This document shows, piece after piece, positions 35,485 through 47,482 of a stretch of 64,000 bases of DNA. Both the position numbers and the translations under genes were made by a program. Each line of letters begins with the position of its first letter. Positions within the stretch are counted from its first letter, which is position 1. A model generated the notes under the pieces. That model was not told where the DNA came from. It did no database searches and saw nothing but the letters and a program-made list of their open reading frames with translations. This DNA comes from Pseudomonas sp. CC120222-01a (GTDB lineage: Bacteria; Pseudomonadota; Gammaproteobacteria; Pseudomonadales; Pseudomonadaceae): positions 1 through 64,000 of the forward strand of contig NZ_QEQQ01000003.1 of NCBI RefSeq assembly GCF_003097235.1, written 5' to 3'.

Positions 35485-36393
35485 TCAGCTCGGGCGGGCC
35501 ATGTACTGCAGGATGCGCTCGCGCAGCCAGCGCTCGGCGGGGTCGTTGTCATGGGCGCCGCTCCAGACCATCGACAGCTCGGCCTCGGTGATCTCGAAGG
35601 GCGCCGGGTCGGCGCGCAGGCTGCCATCGTCGGCCAGGGCACAGGCGGCGTAGTCCGGCACGGTGGCGATCATTTCGGTGTTGCGCAGCAGTGCGCGCAG
35701 GCTGCCGAACTGCGGCACGGCCAGCACCACCTTGCGGCAGCGGCCGATGCGCGCCAGGTCGAGGTCGATGTTGCCGCTCATGTCACCGGAGAACGACACC
35801 ATCACATGGGGCCGGGCGCAGTACTCGTCGAGGGTCAGCGGGCCCGGTCGGTCGTCGGCGCGCAGCACCCGCACGCCGATATCGCGCAGCTTGCGGCGCT
35901 TGGCGGTGGCCGGCAGGTCGGTGGTGTAGCTCACGCCCACCGAAATCTCGCCGCTGGCCAGCAGGCCCGGCATCAGCAGGAAGTTGGCCCGGCGCACTAC
36001 CACGCTGATGTCCGGTGCCTCATCGCGCAGCGCCTGCAGCAGGGCGGGGAACAGGCCAAACTCGGCGTCGTCCGACAGGCCCAGGCGGAACTGGTTGCAG
36101 CTGCTGGCCGGGTCGAAGTCGCGGGCGCGGCTGATGGCCGAGGAAATCACGTCCATGGCCGGGCCCAGCTCGGCGAAGATCTGCATGGCCCGCGGGGTTG
36201 GCTCCATGGCCCGGCCGCTGCGGATCAGCAGCGGGTCGTCGAACAGTTCGCGCAGGCGGGCGAGGGCGGCGCTGACGGTGGACTGGGTGATGAACAGCTT
36301 TTCGCCGACGCGGGTCAGGTTGCGTTCGATCATCAGGGCTTCGAAAAGCACCAGCAGGTTCATGTCGACGCGGCGCAGGTCGTTGCGGTTCAT
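35485..36393 (-). CDS. LysR family transcriptional regulator (NodD/LeuO-like branch)
   Basis: A 302-residue LTTR from ATG 36393. The helix-turn-helix spans residues about 10-65: NLLVLFEALMIERNLTRVGEKLFI, then TQSTVSAALARLRELFDDPL and SGRAMEPTPRA. This DLNLL/ALMxxRNLTRAA pattern marks the NodD/LeuO/PcpR-like branch. The effector domain includes FRLGLSDDAEFGLFPALL. It is divergent from katG with 349 bases between; control of katG is possible but not shown, since katG is normally under OxyR. Confidence 0.88.
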   Translation of the reverse strand: MNRNDLRRVDMNLLVLFEALMIERNLTRVGEKLFITQSTVSAALARLRELFDDPLLIRSGRAMEPTPRAMQIFAELGPAMDVISSAISRARDFDPASSCNQFRLGLSDDAEFGLFPALLQALRDEAPDISVVVRRANFLLMPGLLASGEISVGVSYTTDLPATAKRRKLRDIGVRVLRADDRPGPLTLDEYCARPHVMVSFSGDMSGNIDLDLARIGRCRKVVLAVPQFGSLRALLRNTEMIATVPDYAACALADDGSLRADPAPFEITEAELSMVWSGAHDNDPAERWLRERILQYMARPS

Positions 36394-38998
<2,605 letters not shown>

Positions 38999-39003
38999 AT
39001 GGA

Positions 39004-39022
39004 GGGCGCTTTGCGCCCTTTT
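39004..39022 (+). terminator. katG terminator
   Basis: GGGCGC 39004-39009, loop TTT, GCGCCC 39013-39018, then TTTT; six bases after the katG stop. Confidence 0.8.
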
Positions 39023-39122
39023 CGCGACACAAGGCCGCTCCTACAGGACAGCGCCAGGTTTGCAGATGGCGCGATACTTGTAGGAGCGGCCTTGTGTCGC
39101 GAAAGGGCTGCAGAGCAGCCCC
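39019..39122. repeat. REP pair, TGTAGGAGCGGCC family
   Basis: Complementary copies face each other, GCGACACAAGGCCGCTCCTA and TGTAGGAGCGGCCTTGTGTC; it overlaps the T-run of the katG terminator. Confidence 0.85.
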
Positions 39123-39248
39123 CTGGCCATTGGCAATCTCGCCAATTCCAGGTCGGATAGATACAAAAGCGTCCTCGTTCGTTCTGTTGCAATGCTTGTC
39201 AGGCGGCCGGCCTGAACAGCGTGCTCACAACGACAAGGAACACCGACC

Positions 39249-40460
39249 ATGCAAATGCCCCAGACCCTGAAAATCCGCAATGGCGACAAGGTCAAGCCGA
39301 CCTTCTCCGCGCAGGAGTACGCCGCCCGTCATGCCCGCCTGCGGGCCTACATGGCCGAGCAGGATATCGAGGCGGCCATCTTCACCTCGTACCACAACGT
39401 CAACTACTACAGCGACTTCCTCTACTGCTCGTTCGGCCGCCCCTACGCGCTGGTGGTCACCCAGGACAAGGTGGTGTCGATCAGCGCCAACATCGACGGC
39501 GGCCAGCCCTGGCGGCGCACGGTGGGCACCGACAACATCGTCTACACCGACTGGCAGCGCGACAACTACTTCGTCGCCATCCAGCAGGCCCTGCCCCTGG
39601 CCTCGCGCATCGGCGTCGAATACGACCACCTCAACCTGCAGAACCACGCCAAGCTCGCTGCCTGCTACCCCAAGGCCGAGTTGCTGGACATCGGTGCACC
39701 ATGCATGCGCATGCGCATGATCAAGTCGGCCGAGGAGCAGGCGCTGATCCGCCATGGCGCACGGGTTGCCGACATCGGAGGGGCGGCGGTGGTCGAGGCC
39801 CTGCGCGACCAGGTGCCGGAATATGAAGTGGCGCTGCATGCCACCCAGGCGATGGTCCGCGAGATCGCCCGAAGCTTCCCGGACAGCGAGCTGATGGACA
39901 CCTGGACCTGGTTCCAGTCCGGGCTCAACACCGACGGTGCGCACAACCCGGTCACCAGCCGCAAGGTCAACAAGGGCGATATCCTCAGCCTCAACTGCTT
40001 CCCGATGATCGCCGGCTACTACACCGCGCTGGAGCGCACCTTGTTCCTCGACCATTGCCCGGACGACTACCTGCGCCTGTGGCAGGCCAACGTCGAGGTG
40101 CATGAAGCGGGCCTCAAGCTGGTGCGCCCGGGCATGCGTTGCTGCGACATCGCCCGTGAGCTGAACGAGATCTTCCTGCGCCACGACCTGCTGCAGTTCC
40201 GCACGTTTGGCTACGGCCACTCGTTCGGCACGCTGAGCCACTACTACGGCCGCGAAGCCGGGCTGGAACTGCGCGAGGACATCGACACGGTACTGGAGCC
40301 GGGCATGGTCGTGTCGATCGAGCCGATGATCATGCTGCCCGAAGGGCGGCCGGGGGCGGGTGGGTATCGCGAGCATGACATCCTGATCGTCAATGAACAC
40401 GGGGCCGAGAACATCACCAAGTTCCCGTACGGCCCGGAGCACAACATCATTCGCAAATAA
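39249..40460 (+). CDS. Creatinase (creatine amidinohydrolase)
   Basis: A 403-residue enzyme, the size of the P. putida creatinase of known structure. It hydrolyses creatine to sarcosine and urea and acts as a cytoplasmic dimer; it has the pita-bread fold but needs no metal. His232 (TDGAHNPV), the catalytic base, falls at the expected position; Arg64 is in SFGRPYAL. Other marks are YYTALERTLFL, FGYGHSFGTLSHYYG and EPGMVVSIEPMI. Alternatives such as an Xaa-Pro peptidase are less likely because metal ligands are missing. AAGGA precedes the ATG. The MHS transporter follows 180 bases later, across a REP. Confidence 0.93.
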   Translation: MQMPQTLKIRNGDKVKPTFSAQEYAARHARLRAYMAEQDIEAAIFTSYHNVNYYSDFLYCSFGRPYALVVTQDKVVSISANIDGGQPWRRTVGTDNIVYTDWQRDNYFVAIQQALPLASRIGVEYDHLNLQNHAKLAACYPKAELLDIGAPCMRMRMIKSAEEQALIRHGARVADIGGAAVVEALRDQVPEYEVALHATQAMVREIARSFPDSELMDTWTWFQSGLNTDGAHNPVTSRKVNKGDILSLNCFPMIAGYYTALERTLFLDHCPDDYLRLWQANVEVHEAGLKLVRPGMRCCDIARELNEIFLRHDLLQFRTFGYGHSFGTLSHYYGREAGLELREDIDTVLEPGMVVSIEPMIMLPEGRPGAGGYREHDILIVNEHGAENITKFPYGPEHNIIRK

Positions 40461-40471
40461 GCACCGGCGTC

Positions 40472-40567
40472 GCCTGCTTCGCGGGCTTGCCCGCTCCCAC
40501 AAGTACTGCACATCGTTCAAAACCAGTGGTGTACCTGTGGGAGCGGGCTTGCCCGCGAAGAGGCCGG
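40472..40567. repeat. REP pair, GTGGGAGCGGGC family
   Basis: GCGGGCTTGCCCGCTCCCACA and TGTGGGAGCGGGCTTGCCCG face each other between the creatinase gene and the MHS transporter. Confidence 0.85.
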
Positions 40568-40640
40568 CCCGGACAACAAAAAAGCCACTGTATGACCACC
40601 AGACCCTGCCGCCAATTAGAAGAATCAGAGGGTACCCGTC

Positions 40641-41975
40641 ATGTCCAGCACCACCTTCAACGCTCCCTCCCTCGACGGCGCCGCACCCGACGCCGAACGC
40701 CAGGCCCTGCGCAAGGCCGCGCGTGCCAGCTTCATGGGCAATTTCGTCGAATGGTTCGACTACGCCGCCTACGGCTACCTCGCCACCATCATCGCCGCCA
40801 CCTTCTTCCCACAGACCGACAAGACCAGCGGCCTGCTGGCAACCTTCGCCGTCTTTGCCCTGTCATTTCTCGTACGCCCGCTGGGCGGCGTGGTCTGGGG
40901 GCATGTAGGTGATCGCCATGGCCGACGCAACGCCCTGTCCTTGTCGATCCTGATCATGTCGATTGCAACGTTTTGCATCGGCCTGCTGCCGGGTTATGCG
41001 CAGATCGGCCTGTGGGCGCCCGGCCTGCTGTTGCTGATCCGCTTGGTCCAGGGGTTTTCCGCCTCGGGCGAATATGCCGGCGCTGCAGCGTTTCTGGCCG
41101 AGTATGCGCCGCCCGGCCGGCGTGGCCTGTACACCAGCATCGTTCCGGCCAGCACGGCGGCCGGGCTGCTCTTTGGTGCGGCATTCGTCGCGGTGCTGCA
41201 CGAGTTGCTGAGCACCGAGGACCTGCACAGCTGGGGGTGGCGCCTGCCGTTCCTGCTGGCCGCACCGTTTGGCCTGGTCGGCCGCTACATCCGCATGAGC
41301 CTGCAGGACACGCCAAAGTTTCTGGAGATGGAGCAGCGCCTGGAGAACAAGGCCTGCATGACCCCGGCGCCGATCCGCGAACTGCTGGCCCGGCATCGTC
41401 GCAGCCTGGCCATCGGCCTCGGCGTCACCTGCCTCAATGCCGTGGCGTTCTACCTGCTGCTGAGCTACATGCCGACCTATCTGTCCAGCGAGATGGGCAT
41501 GAGCGAGCGCGATTCGTTCATTGCCTCCACGGTATCGCTGGCAACCTACATCGGCCTGATTTTCCTGATGGGACGGCTGTCCGACCAGTTTGGCCGAAAG
41601 ACCATGCTGGTGGTGGCTTCGCTGCTGTTTCTCGGCCTGACCGTACCCTTGTTCAAACTGCTCGACGGGCAGCCGTTGCTGGTGATTCTGGCCATCCAGA
41701 TCCTCTTCGGCGCAATGCTGGCGATGAACGACGGTACCTTGCCGTGCCTGCTGGCAGAGATCTTCCCGACCCAGGTGCGCTTCAGCGGGTTCGCCTTGAG
41801 CTTCAACCTGGCCAATGCGCTGTTTGGCGGGACCGCGCCGTTCATCGCCACCTGGTTGATCCAGGCCACCGGTAGCAAGCTTGCCCCGGCCGGCTACCTG
41901 CTGGCGGCAGCGCTGGTCGCGTTGCTGGCCATGTTGATGTGCCGGGAAACGGCGCATTCAGCCCTGCAGGACTGA
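40641..41975 (+). CDS. MFS transporter, metabolite:H+ symporter (MHS) family
   Basis: A 444-residue membrane protein with twelve helices. MHS marks: FMGNFVEWFDYAAYGYLA at the first helix, VRPLGGVVWGHVGDRHGRRNAL and IRLVQGFSASGEYAGA. MHS members take up organic acids, betaines and related zwitterions. Lying right after creatinase and before a GlxA-type regulator, uptake of creatine or a related guanidino compound is the natural inference, though not provable here. Confidence 0.9.
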   Translation: MSSTTFNAPSLDGAAPDAERQALRKAARASFMGNFVEWFDYAAYGYLATIIAATFFPQTDKTSGLLATFAVFALSFLVRPLGGVVWGHVGDRHGRRNALSLSILIMSIATFCIGLLPGYAQIGLWAPGLLLLIRLVQGFSASGEYAGAAAFLAEYAPPGRRGLYTSIVPASTAAGLLFGAAFVAVLHELLSTEDLHSWGWRLPFLLAAPFGLVGRYIRMSLQDTPKFLEMEQRLENKACMTPAPIRELLARHRRSLAIGLGVTCLNAVAFYLLLSYMPTYLSSEMGMSERDSFIASTVSLATYIGLIFLMGRLSDQFGRKTMLVVASLLFLGLTVPLFKLLDGQPLLVILAIQILFGAMLAMNDGTLPCLLAEIFPTQVRFSGFALSFNLANALFGGTAPFIATWLIQATGSKLAPAGYLLAAALVALLAMLMCRETAHSALQD

Positions 41976-41985
41976 GCCGCTCCCC

Positions 41986-42981
41986 TCAGTGCAACGAGGC
42001 CTGGCGCCGTTCGCCCAACGGTGACAGGCCGAAGAAGCGGCTGTAACTCTTGGAAAAGTGCGCCGGTGAGCTGAACCCGCAGGCCAGCGCCACTTCGCGC
42101 ACCTGCACATCACTGCGCAACAGCAGTTCCCGTGCCCGTGACAGGCGCAACTCCAGGTAATACTGGCTGGGAGTGCGCTGCAGGTATTTATGGAACAACC
42201 GCTCCAGCTGGCGCACGGTCACTTCGTTGAGGCTGGCCAGCTCCTCCAGCCCCAGCGGCTCCTCCAGGTTCGCCTCCATGATCGCCACCACCTGGCTCAG
42301 CTTGGGCTGGCCACTGCCGAGCAAGGTGCGCAACGGCACGCGCTGGCGCTCGCGCTCACCCCTTACCCGGTCACACAGCAACAACTCGGCGGCCTTGGCG
42401 GCGATGGCCTGGCCGCCGGCTTGGCGGGCGACCAGTTGCAGCATCATGTCCATGGCCGCCACGCCCCCGGAACAGGTGAAACGGTCGCGGTCCAGTTCGA
42501 ACAACTGGCTGGAGATGACAATGTCGGGGAAATGTTCCTGCAGGGTCTGCAGGTCTTCCCAGTGAATGGTGCAGCGGTAGCCGTCGAGCAACTCGGCCTT
42601 GGCCAGCAGGTAGCTGCCGGTGCAGATCCCGCCCAACGGCAGGCGCTGGCGGGCCAGTTGGCGCAGCCAGTCGATCAGTGGCCGGTTGTTGCCACGGCTG
42701 CGGTCGATCGGGTTGGCGCCGACCACGAACAGGGCGTCCAGCGCCGGGGCGTCTGCGATACTGTGGTCGGGCAGCACGCGCATGCCATTGCTGGCCACCA
42801 CCGGCTCAGGGCTGGCGGCAATCAGCACGGTACGGTACAAGGGGTGGCGCGCTGCCAGGTTGGCCATGCGCAGGGTTTCCACCGCCGATGCCAGGCCAAT
42901 GGTGGTGAAGTTGGGCAACACCAGAAAACCAAAGGTCCTGGTGGGGTAAGGCATTACGCTTGTAGACGCGGGGTGGACCAT
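41986..42981 (-). CDS. GlxA family AraC-type regulator
   Basis: A 331-residue regulator from ATG 42981, with AGGAAG upstream. Residues about 10-190 form a DJ-1/PfpI-like domain (FGFLVLPNFTTIGLASAVE, GGICTGSYLLAKAELL with a Cys at the nucleophile elbow). Residues about 225-325 hold two AraC helix-turn-helices (LEELASLNEVTVRQLERLFHKYL, then VREVALACGFSSPAHFSKSY). Pseudomonas members control betaine, carnitine or arginine catabolism. It converges on the MHS transporter; control of the creatinase locus is an inference from position. Confidence 0.9.
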   Translation of the reverse strand: MVHPASTSVMPYPTRTFGFLVLPNFTTIGLASAVETLRMANLAARHPLYRTVLIAASPEPVVASNGMRVLPDHSIADAPALDALFVVGANPIDRSRGNNRPLIDWLRQLARQRLPLGGICTGSYLLAKAELLDGYRCTIHWEDLQTLQEHFPDIVISSQLFELDRDRFTCSGGVAAMDMMLQLVARQAGGQAIAAKAAELLLCDRVRGERERQRVPLRTLLGSGQPKLSQVVAIMEANLEEPLGLEELASLNEVTVRQLERLFHKYLQRTPSQYYLELRLSRARELLLRSDVQVREVALACGFSSPAHFSKSYSRFFGLSPLGERRQASLH

Positions 42982-43140
42982 TGCGATCTTCCTGTGCAAG
43001 CTGAGGCGTTGTTCGTCAGGGGCAGTGGAAAAACAGGCCTCACGTGTTTCTTGTTGTTATGGGTCGTCGCCGGGCTGATCTTACACCCCGCGCGCAACGG
43101 CCAGGAATGGACCTGATTGCAGAATAAGAAGGTGATCTAC

Positions 43141-44469
43141 GTGAACCCCGAATCCATGCTGGCGGCGCTGCCAGGTTTCGCCATTGCGCCTGAGGCGATC
43201 CAGGTATTGCCCGATGCTGCGGCCTACCGTACCTGCCTGCTCGAACGCATCGCCAGCGCGACCCGGCGTATCGTCATCGTCGCCTTGTACCTGCAGGAAG
43301 ACGAGGCTGGCCAGGAGGTGCTCGATGCCCTGTACCAGGCCAAGGCCGAGCGGCCGGGCCTGGAGATCGTCATCGTGGTCGACTGGTTCCGTGCCCGCCG
43401 TGGCCTGCTGGGGGCCGGGCGCCAACCGGGCAATGCGGCCTGGTACCAGGCCCAGCGCCAGTTGCGTGGGCTCGACGTGGTGATCCATGGCGTGCCAGTG
43501 CAGACCCGCGAGCTGTTCGGCGTGCTGCACCTCAAAGGCAGCGTGATCGACGATTGCGTGATCTATACCGGCGCCAGCCTGAACAACGTCTATCTGCACC
43601 GTTTCGATCGTTACCGGCTGGACCGTTACCACCTGTTCCAGTCACCGGCCCTGGCCGACGCCATGGTCGATCTGGTCCGGCGCCTGTTGCACTCCACCGC
43701 CACGCCGCGCCTGGACCTGCCCGCACCACCGGCAACCCGTAGCCTGCGCGGTGATATCCGGCGCCTGCGAGCACGCTTGCGGCGTATGGTCTATGAGGCA
43801 CCGCCAGCCATGGCGGGGCAGGGCTTGCGCGTTGTTCCGCTGCTTGGCGTCGGCCGTGGCAACCCGCTCAACCGCACGCTGTGCGCGCTGCTGGCTGCGG
43901 CACGCACGCAGATCATCATCAGCACGCCATATTTCAACCCGCCGCGGGTGGTGATGCGCGAGATCGACCATGCGCTGGACCGGGGTGTGCGCATCGAGCT
44001 GATTGTCGGCCATCGTACTGCCAACGACTTCTATATCGCCCCGGGCGAGCCGTTCAGCGCCAGCGGCGCCTTGCCGTACCTGTACGAGGACAACCTGCGC
44101 GCCTTCGCCCGGCGGCGGCACGCCGCGATTGCCAGCGGCCAATTGCAGATTCGGATCTGGAACGATGCCGGCCATACCTTCCATGCCAAGGGGGTGTGGA
44201 TCGACCAGCGCTATTCGCTGCTGACCGGCAACAACCTCAACCCGCGCGGGTTCAACCTCGACCTGGAGAACGGGTTGCTGATCGATGACCCGCACGGGCA
44301 GTGGCTGGTGCCGCGGGCGGTGGAGCTGGAGGGCATTCGCCGGCATGCGCCGCAGATCGGTGCAGCGGATGAACTGGGCGAGAAGGCCGAGCATCCCAAG
44401 GAAGTGCGCAAGTTTTTGCGGCGCCTGCGCTACAGCCGGCTGGAGCCGTTGATCAAGCGGGTGCTCTGA
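43141..44469 (+). CDS. pssA: CDP-diacylglycerol--serine O-phosphatidyltransferase (PLD type)
   Basis: A 442-residue enzyme from GTG 43141, chosen for AAGAAGG eight bases upstream; TTG 43117 would give 450 residues. It makes phosphatidylserine from CDP-diacylglycerol and serine, the precursor of phosphatidylethanolamine. The two phospholipase-D-type HKD motifs are present: HLKGSVIDDCVIYTGASLNN and HAKGVWIDQRYSLLTGNNLN. The segments IVALYLQEDEAG and VYLHRFDRYRLDRYHL match E. coli PssA closely. Peripheral at the inner membrane. It is a single-gene unit, ended by a REP pair. Confidence 0.92.
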   Translation: MNPESMLAALPGFAIAPEAIQVLPDAAAYRTCLLERIASATRRIVIVALYLQEDEAGQEVLDALYQAKAERPGLEIVIVVDWFRARRGLLGAGRQPGNAAWYQAQRQLRGLDVVIHGVPVQTRELFGVLHLKGSVIDDCVIYTGASLNNVYLHRFDRYRLDRYHLFQSPALADAMVDLVRRLLHSTATPRLDLPAPPATRSLRGDIRRLRARLRRMVYEAPPAMAGQGLRVVPLLGVGRGNPLNRTLCALLAAARTQIIISTPYFNPPRVVMREIDHALDRGVRIELIVGHRTANDFYIAPGEPFSASGALPYLYEDNLRAFARRRHAAIASGQLQIRIWNDAGHTFHAKGVWIDQRYSLLTGNNLNPRGFNLDLENGLLIDDPHGQWLVPRAVELEGIRRHAPQIGAADELGEKAEHPKEVRKFLRRLRYSRLEPLIKRVL

Positions 44470-44480
44470 GGTCGCCTGTT

Positions 44481-44582
44481 CCGGCCTCTTCGCGGGCACG
44501 CCCGCTCCCACAGGTAAAGCGCAGCCCTCGAACCCTGTGACTCTCCTGTGGGAGCGGGCATGCCCGCGAAGAGGCCGGTGCA
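44481..44582. repeat. REP pair, GTGGGAGCGGGC family
   Basis: GCGGGCACGCCCGCTCCCACAGG and TGTGGGAGCGGGCATGCCCG face each other downstream of pssA. Confidence 0.85.
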
Positions 44583-44737
44583 GGCAACGAACGTGACCGC
44601 CGCGTAGCACGCGCTATCATTAGCCGGGGCTACGCAACGGGCATGACGACGGTGGGAAGGATGCATTCATTTGCGTGCAACGCGACGCTTCGCCCCTCTG
44701 AAAAGTCATCTCAAGCGCATACAATCACGCCTTTTCC

Positions 44738-45931
44738 ATGTTAACCAGACAGGCCAATCCGTATATGGCGCTTGATCCACCCACGATGCTGACGATCACC
44801 ATCGCCCTGGCCGCTGCGGCGGCGTTGTACCTGGCGATCGAGTGGCGCAGTGTCCGCGAATCGTCGCTGCTGTTCTGGAGCGCCGGTTTTGCCACCATCA
44901 CCGTCGGCTCGACCCTGGCCCTGTTGCGCGGGATCGGGCTGCTGCTGATCGGTATCTGGTTCGCCAATGGCTTGCTGGTGGTCGCCCACGCGTTCTTTCT
45001 GTTGGGCGTGGTGCGCTTTACTCAGGCCCGGCTGTCGCGGGCGTGGTTGCTGATCGTGCTCGTGTGGTTCGGCCTGTTGCTGCTGCCCGTGGGGCCGCAG
45101 TGGTCGAAAGTGATGCTGATGGTCAACTCGCTGCTGGTGGCGTTGCTCACGCTCAAGGCCAGTTACCTGCTGCGGCCCCATGGTAAGTCGCTGAGCGTAG
45201 GGGCGGTGCAGTTGCGCTACGTGCTGCTGATCCATGGCCTGTTCTATGTGGCCAAGGCGATCGTGGCGGTGACGCCGGGCACACTGATCGACCTGGCGAC
45301 CTTTGGTGGCCTGATCATCCAGATTTCACTGGTCGAAGGGGCGATGGCGATCATGCTGATCGCGTTGTCGATGACCGGCACCGTGCGCTATCGCCGTGAA
45401 GAGCGTATCGCCCGGCTGGCTGCCCGCGATCCCCTGACTGCGCTGTACAACCGGCGTGCCCTGGAAGTGCGGGCCACGCACCTGTTCAAGGCGGTCAGCC
45501 CGGCCCAACCTGGGGCGTTGCTGCTGATCGACATCGACAATTTCAAGCTGGTCAACGACCTGCATGGCCATGCGGCGGGTGACCGCCTGCTTATCGCGTT
45601 GAGCGAGATGATCCGTGCCGTGCTGCCGGAGCGGTCGTTGGCCGCGCGGCTGGGCGGCGATGAGTTCGTGATCCTGCTCAGCGATGCCAGCAGCGAGAAG
45701 GTGGTGGAGCTGGGTAGCCAGCTGCGCGACCAGTTCCAGCAGTTTGCCCGGGAGGCGATGCCGACCCCGCAGGCGGTGACCTTGAGTATCGGCGCCAACC
45801 TGTTCGACCAGCCGCCGGCCAGCCTGGCGGCGTTGATCGAGCAGGGGGATGTGGCGTTGTACCAGTCCAAGCGGGGGGGGCGTGACAGCATTCGCCTGGT
45901 GGACCGGACTGTGGCGAGTCCTGTCAGATAG
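44738..45931 (+). CDS. Membrane-bound GGDEF diguanylate cyclase
   Basis: A 397-residue protein. The first 215 residues hold six or seven membrane helices (ITIALAAAAALYLAIEW; LLLIGIWFANGLLVVAHAFFLLG; LIVLVWFGLLLLPVG). A GGDEF domain follows from about residue 225, with the active-site sequence RLGGDEFVILL and the Mg-binding DIDNFKLVNDLHGH. No RxxD inhibitory site is seen five residues before GGDEF, so product inhibition is unlikely. It should make cyclic di-GMP at the membrane in response to an unknown signal. Start could be ATG 44765 instead; neither has a good ribosome site. Confidence 0.9.
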   Translation: MLTRQANPYMALDPPTMLTITIALAAAAALYLAIEWRSVRESSLLFWSAGFATITVGSTLALLRGIGLLLIGIWFANGLLVVAHAFFLLGVVRFTQARLSRAWLLIVLVWFGLLLLPVGPQWSKVMLMVNSLLVALLTLKASYLLRPHGKSLSVGAVQLRYVLLIHGLFYVAKAIVAVTPGTLIDLATFGGLIIQISLVEGAMAIMLIALSMTGTVRYRREERIARLAARDPLTALYNRRALEVRATHLFKAVSPAQPGALLLIDIDNFKLVNDLHGHAAGDRLLIALSEMIRAVLPERSLAARLGGDEFVILLSDASSEKVVELGSQLRDQFQQFAREAMPTPQAVTLSIGANLFDQPPASLAALIEQGDVALYQSKRGGRDSIRLVDRTVASPVR

Positions 45932-45935
45932 CAAG

Positions 45936-46040
45936 GGGCTGCTTTGCAGCCCTTTCGCGACACAAGGCCGCTCCTACAGGAGACCGCGTTCCCTTGTAGG
46001 AGCGGCCTTGTGTCGCGAAAGGGCCGCAAAGCGGCCCCGG
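45936..46040. repeat. REP pair with terminator-like arms
   Basis: GGGCTGC 45936-45942, loop TTT, GCAGCCC 45946-45952 and TTT sit just after the GGDEF stop and can act as its terminator; the outer arms are TGTAGGAGCGGCC-family REP copies. Confidence 0.8.
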
Positions 46041-46045
46041 CGATC

Positions 46046-47419
46046 TCAGGTCACAACCTGATAGCAAGGCACATAAGCCGCCCCGCCCGGCAATTTCATC
46101 CGGTGCTGGTCGACAAACGCCTGCAACAGGCGCCCCAGCGGCTCCAGCACCGCCGCATCACCACGGATCTGATACGGCCCGTGCTCCTCGATCAGCCGGA
46201 TCCCCTTGTCCTTCACGTTGCCCGCGACGATCCCGGAAAACGCCCGGCGCAGGTTGGCCGCCAGTTCATGCGCTGGCAAATCACGGCGCAGGGCCAGTTC
46301 GGCCATGTTGGCGTGGGTCGGGTCGAACGGGTGCTGGAAGCCGCCGTCGATCTTCAGCAGCCAGTTGAAGTGGAAGGCGTCGTTGCGCTCGCGGCGGAAC
46401 TGCTTGACCTCCTTGAGCCCCTCGACCATGTGCCGGGCCACTTCGGCCGGGTCATCGATGATGATCTGGTAGTGACGCTGCGCCGCCTCGCCGAGGGTGG
46501 CGCCGACGAACGCATGCAGCTGCTGCAGGAACGGTTCGGCGCTGCGTGGCCCGGTGAGCACCACCGGGAAGGGCAGGGCCTGGTTGTCCGGGTGCATGAG
46601 AATGCCGAGCAGGTAGAGGAATTCCTCGGCAGTACCGGCGCCGCCGGGGAAGATGATGATGCCGTGGCCGACACGGACGAAGGCTTCCAGGCGCTTCTCG
46701 ATGTCCGGCAGGATCACCAGTTCGTTGACGATCGGGTTCGGCGCCTCGGCGGCGATGATGCCCGGTTCGGTCAGGCCCAGGTAGCGGCTGCCGTGCATGC
46801 GCTGCTTGGCATGGGCGATGGTCGCGCCCTTCATCGGGCCCTTCATCACGCCCGGGCCGCAGCCGGTGCAGATGTCCAGCTTGCGCAGGCCCAGTTCGTG
46901 GCCGACCTTCTTGGTGTACTGGTACTCCTCGCTGCTGATCGAGTGGCCGCCCCAGCACACCACCATCTTCGGTTCCACGCCAGGGCGCAGGGTGCGGGCG
47001 TTGCGCAGCAGGTGGAAGACATAGTCGGTGATGCCCTGGGAGCTTTCCAGGTCGATGCGCTGGCTGGCCAGCTCGCTTTCGGTGTAGACGATGTCGCGCA
47101 GGGCGCTGAACAGCATCTCGCGGGTGCTGGCGATCATTTCGCCATCGACGAAGGCGTCGGCTGGAGCGTTCAGCAGCTCCAGGCGCACGCCGCGGTCTTG
47201 CTGGTGAATGCGGACTTCGAAGTCCTTGTACGCCTCGAGAATGGTCTTGGCGTTGTCGACATGGGCGCCGGTATTGAGAATGGCCAGGGCGCACTGGCGG
47301 AACAAGGTATAGAGGCTACCGGTACCGACTTCACTCAGTTGCTGGACTTCACGTTGCGACAGCGTCTCCAGGCTGCCTTTGGGGCTGACGGATGCATTGA
47401 TGACATGGCGTTGAGGCAT
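46046..47419 (-). CDS. ppnN: Pyrimidine/purine nucleotide 5'-monophosphate nucleosidase
   Basis: A 457-residue protein matching E. coli PpnN (YgdH). It hydrolyses nucleotide monophosphates to the base and ribose 5-phosphate. The central LOG-type domain has CTGCGPGVMKGPMKGATIAHA, GLTEPGIIAAEAPNP and the catalytic PGGAGTAEEFLYLLG. N- and C-terminal extensions (VINASVSPKGSLETLSQRE; KGIRLIEEHGPYQIRGD) are those of PpnN rather than of short LOG proteins. In E. coli, ppGpp regulates it. Single-gene unit. Confidence 0.92.
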   Translation of the reverse strand: MPQRHVINASVSPKGSLETLSQREVQQLSEVGTGSLYTLFRQCALAILNTGAHVDNAKTILEAYKDFEVRIHQQDRGVRLELLNAPADAFVDGEMIASTREMLFSALRDIVYTESELASQRIDLESSQGITDYVFHLLRNARTLRPGVEPKMVVCWGGHSISSEEYQYTKKVGHELGLRKLDICTGCGPGVMKGPMKGATIAHAKQRMHGSRYLGLTEPGIIAAEAPNPIVNELVILPDIEKRLEAFVRVGHGIIIFPGGAGTAEEFLYLLGILMHPDNQALPFPVVLTGPRSAEPFLQQLHAFVGATLGEAAQRHYQIIIDDPAEVARHMVEGLKEVKQFRRERNDAFHFNWLLKIDGGFQHPFDPTHANMAELALRRDLPAHELAANLRRAFSGIVAGNVKDKGIRLIEEHGPYQIRGDAAVLEPLGRLLQAFVDQHRMKLPGGAAYVPCYQVVT

Positions 47420-47482
47420 CTAAGTCGTTCCTGTGCAGGTAAAAACATCCTTGCAAGACAACACCATACCGATCCCTGCACG

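Noticed and set aside
39001..39123. CRISPR-like repetition of TGTAGGAGCGGCC units
   Set aside because: These are facing REP pairs at dispersed loci, not evenly spaced direct repeats with unique spacers.
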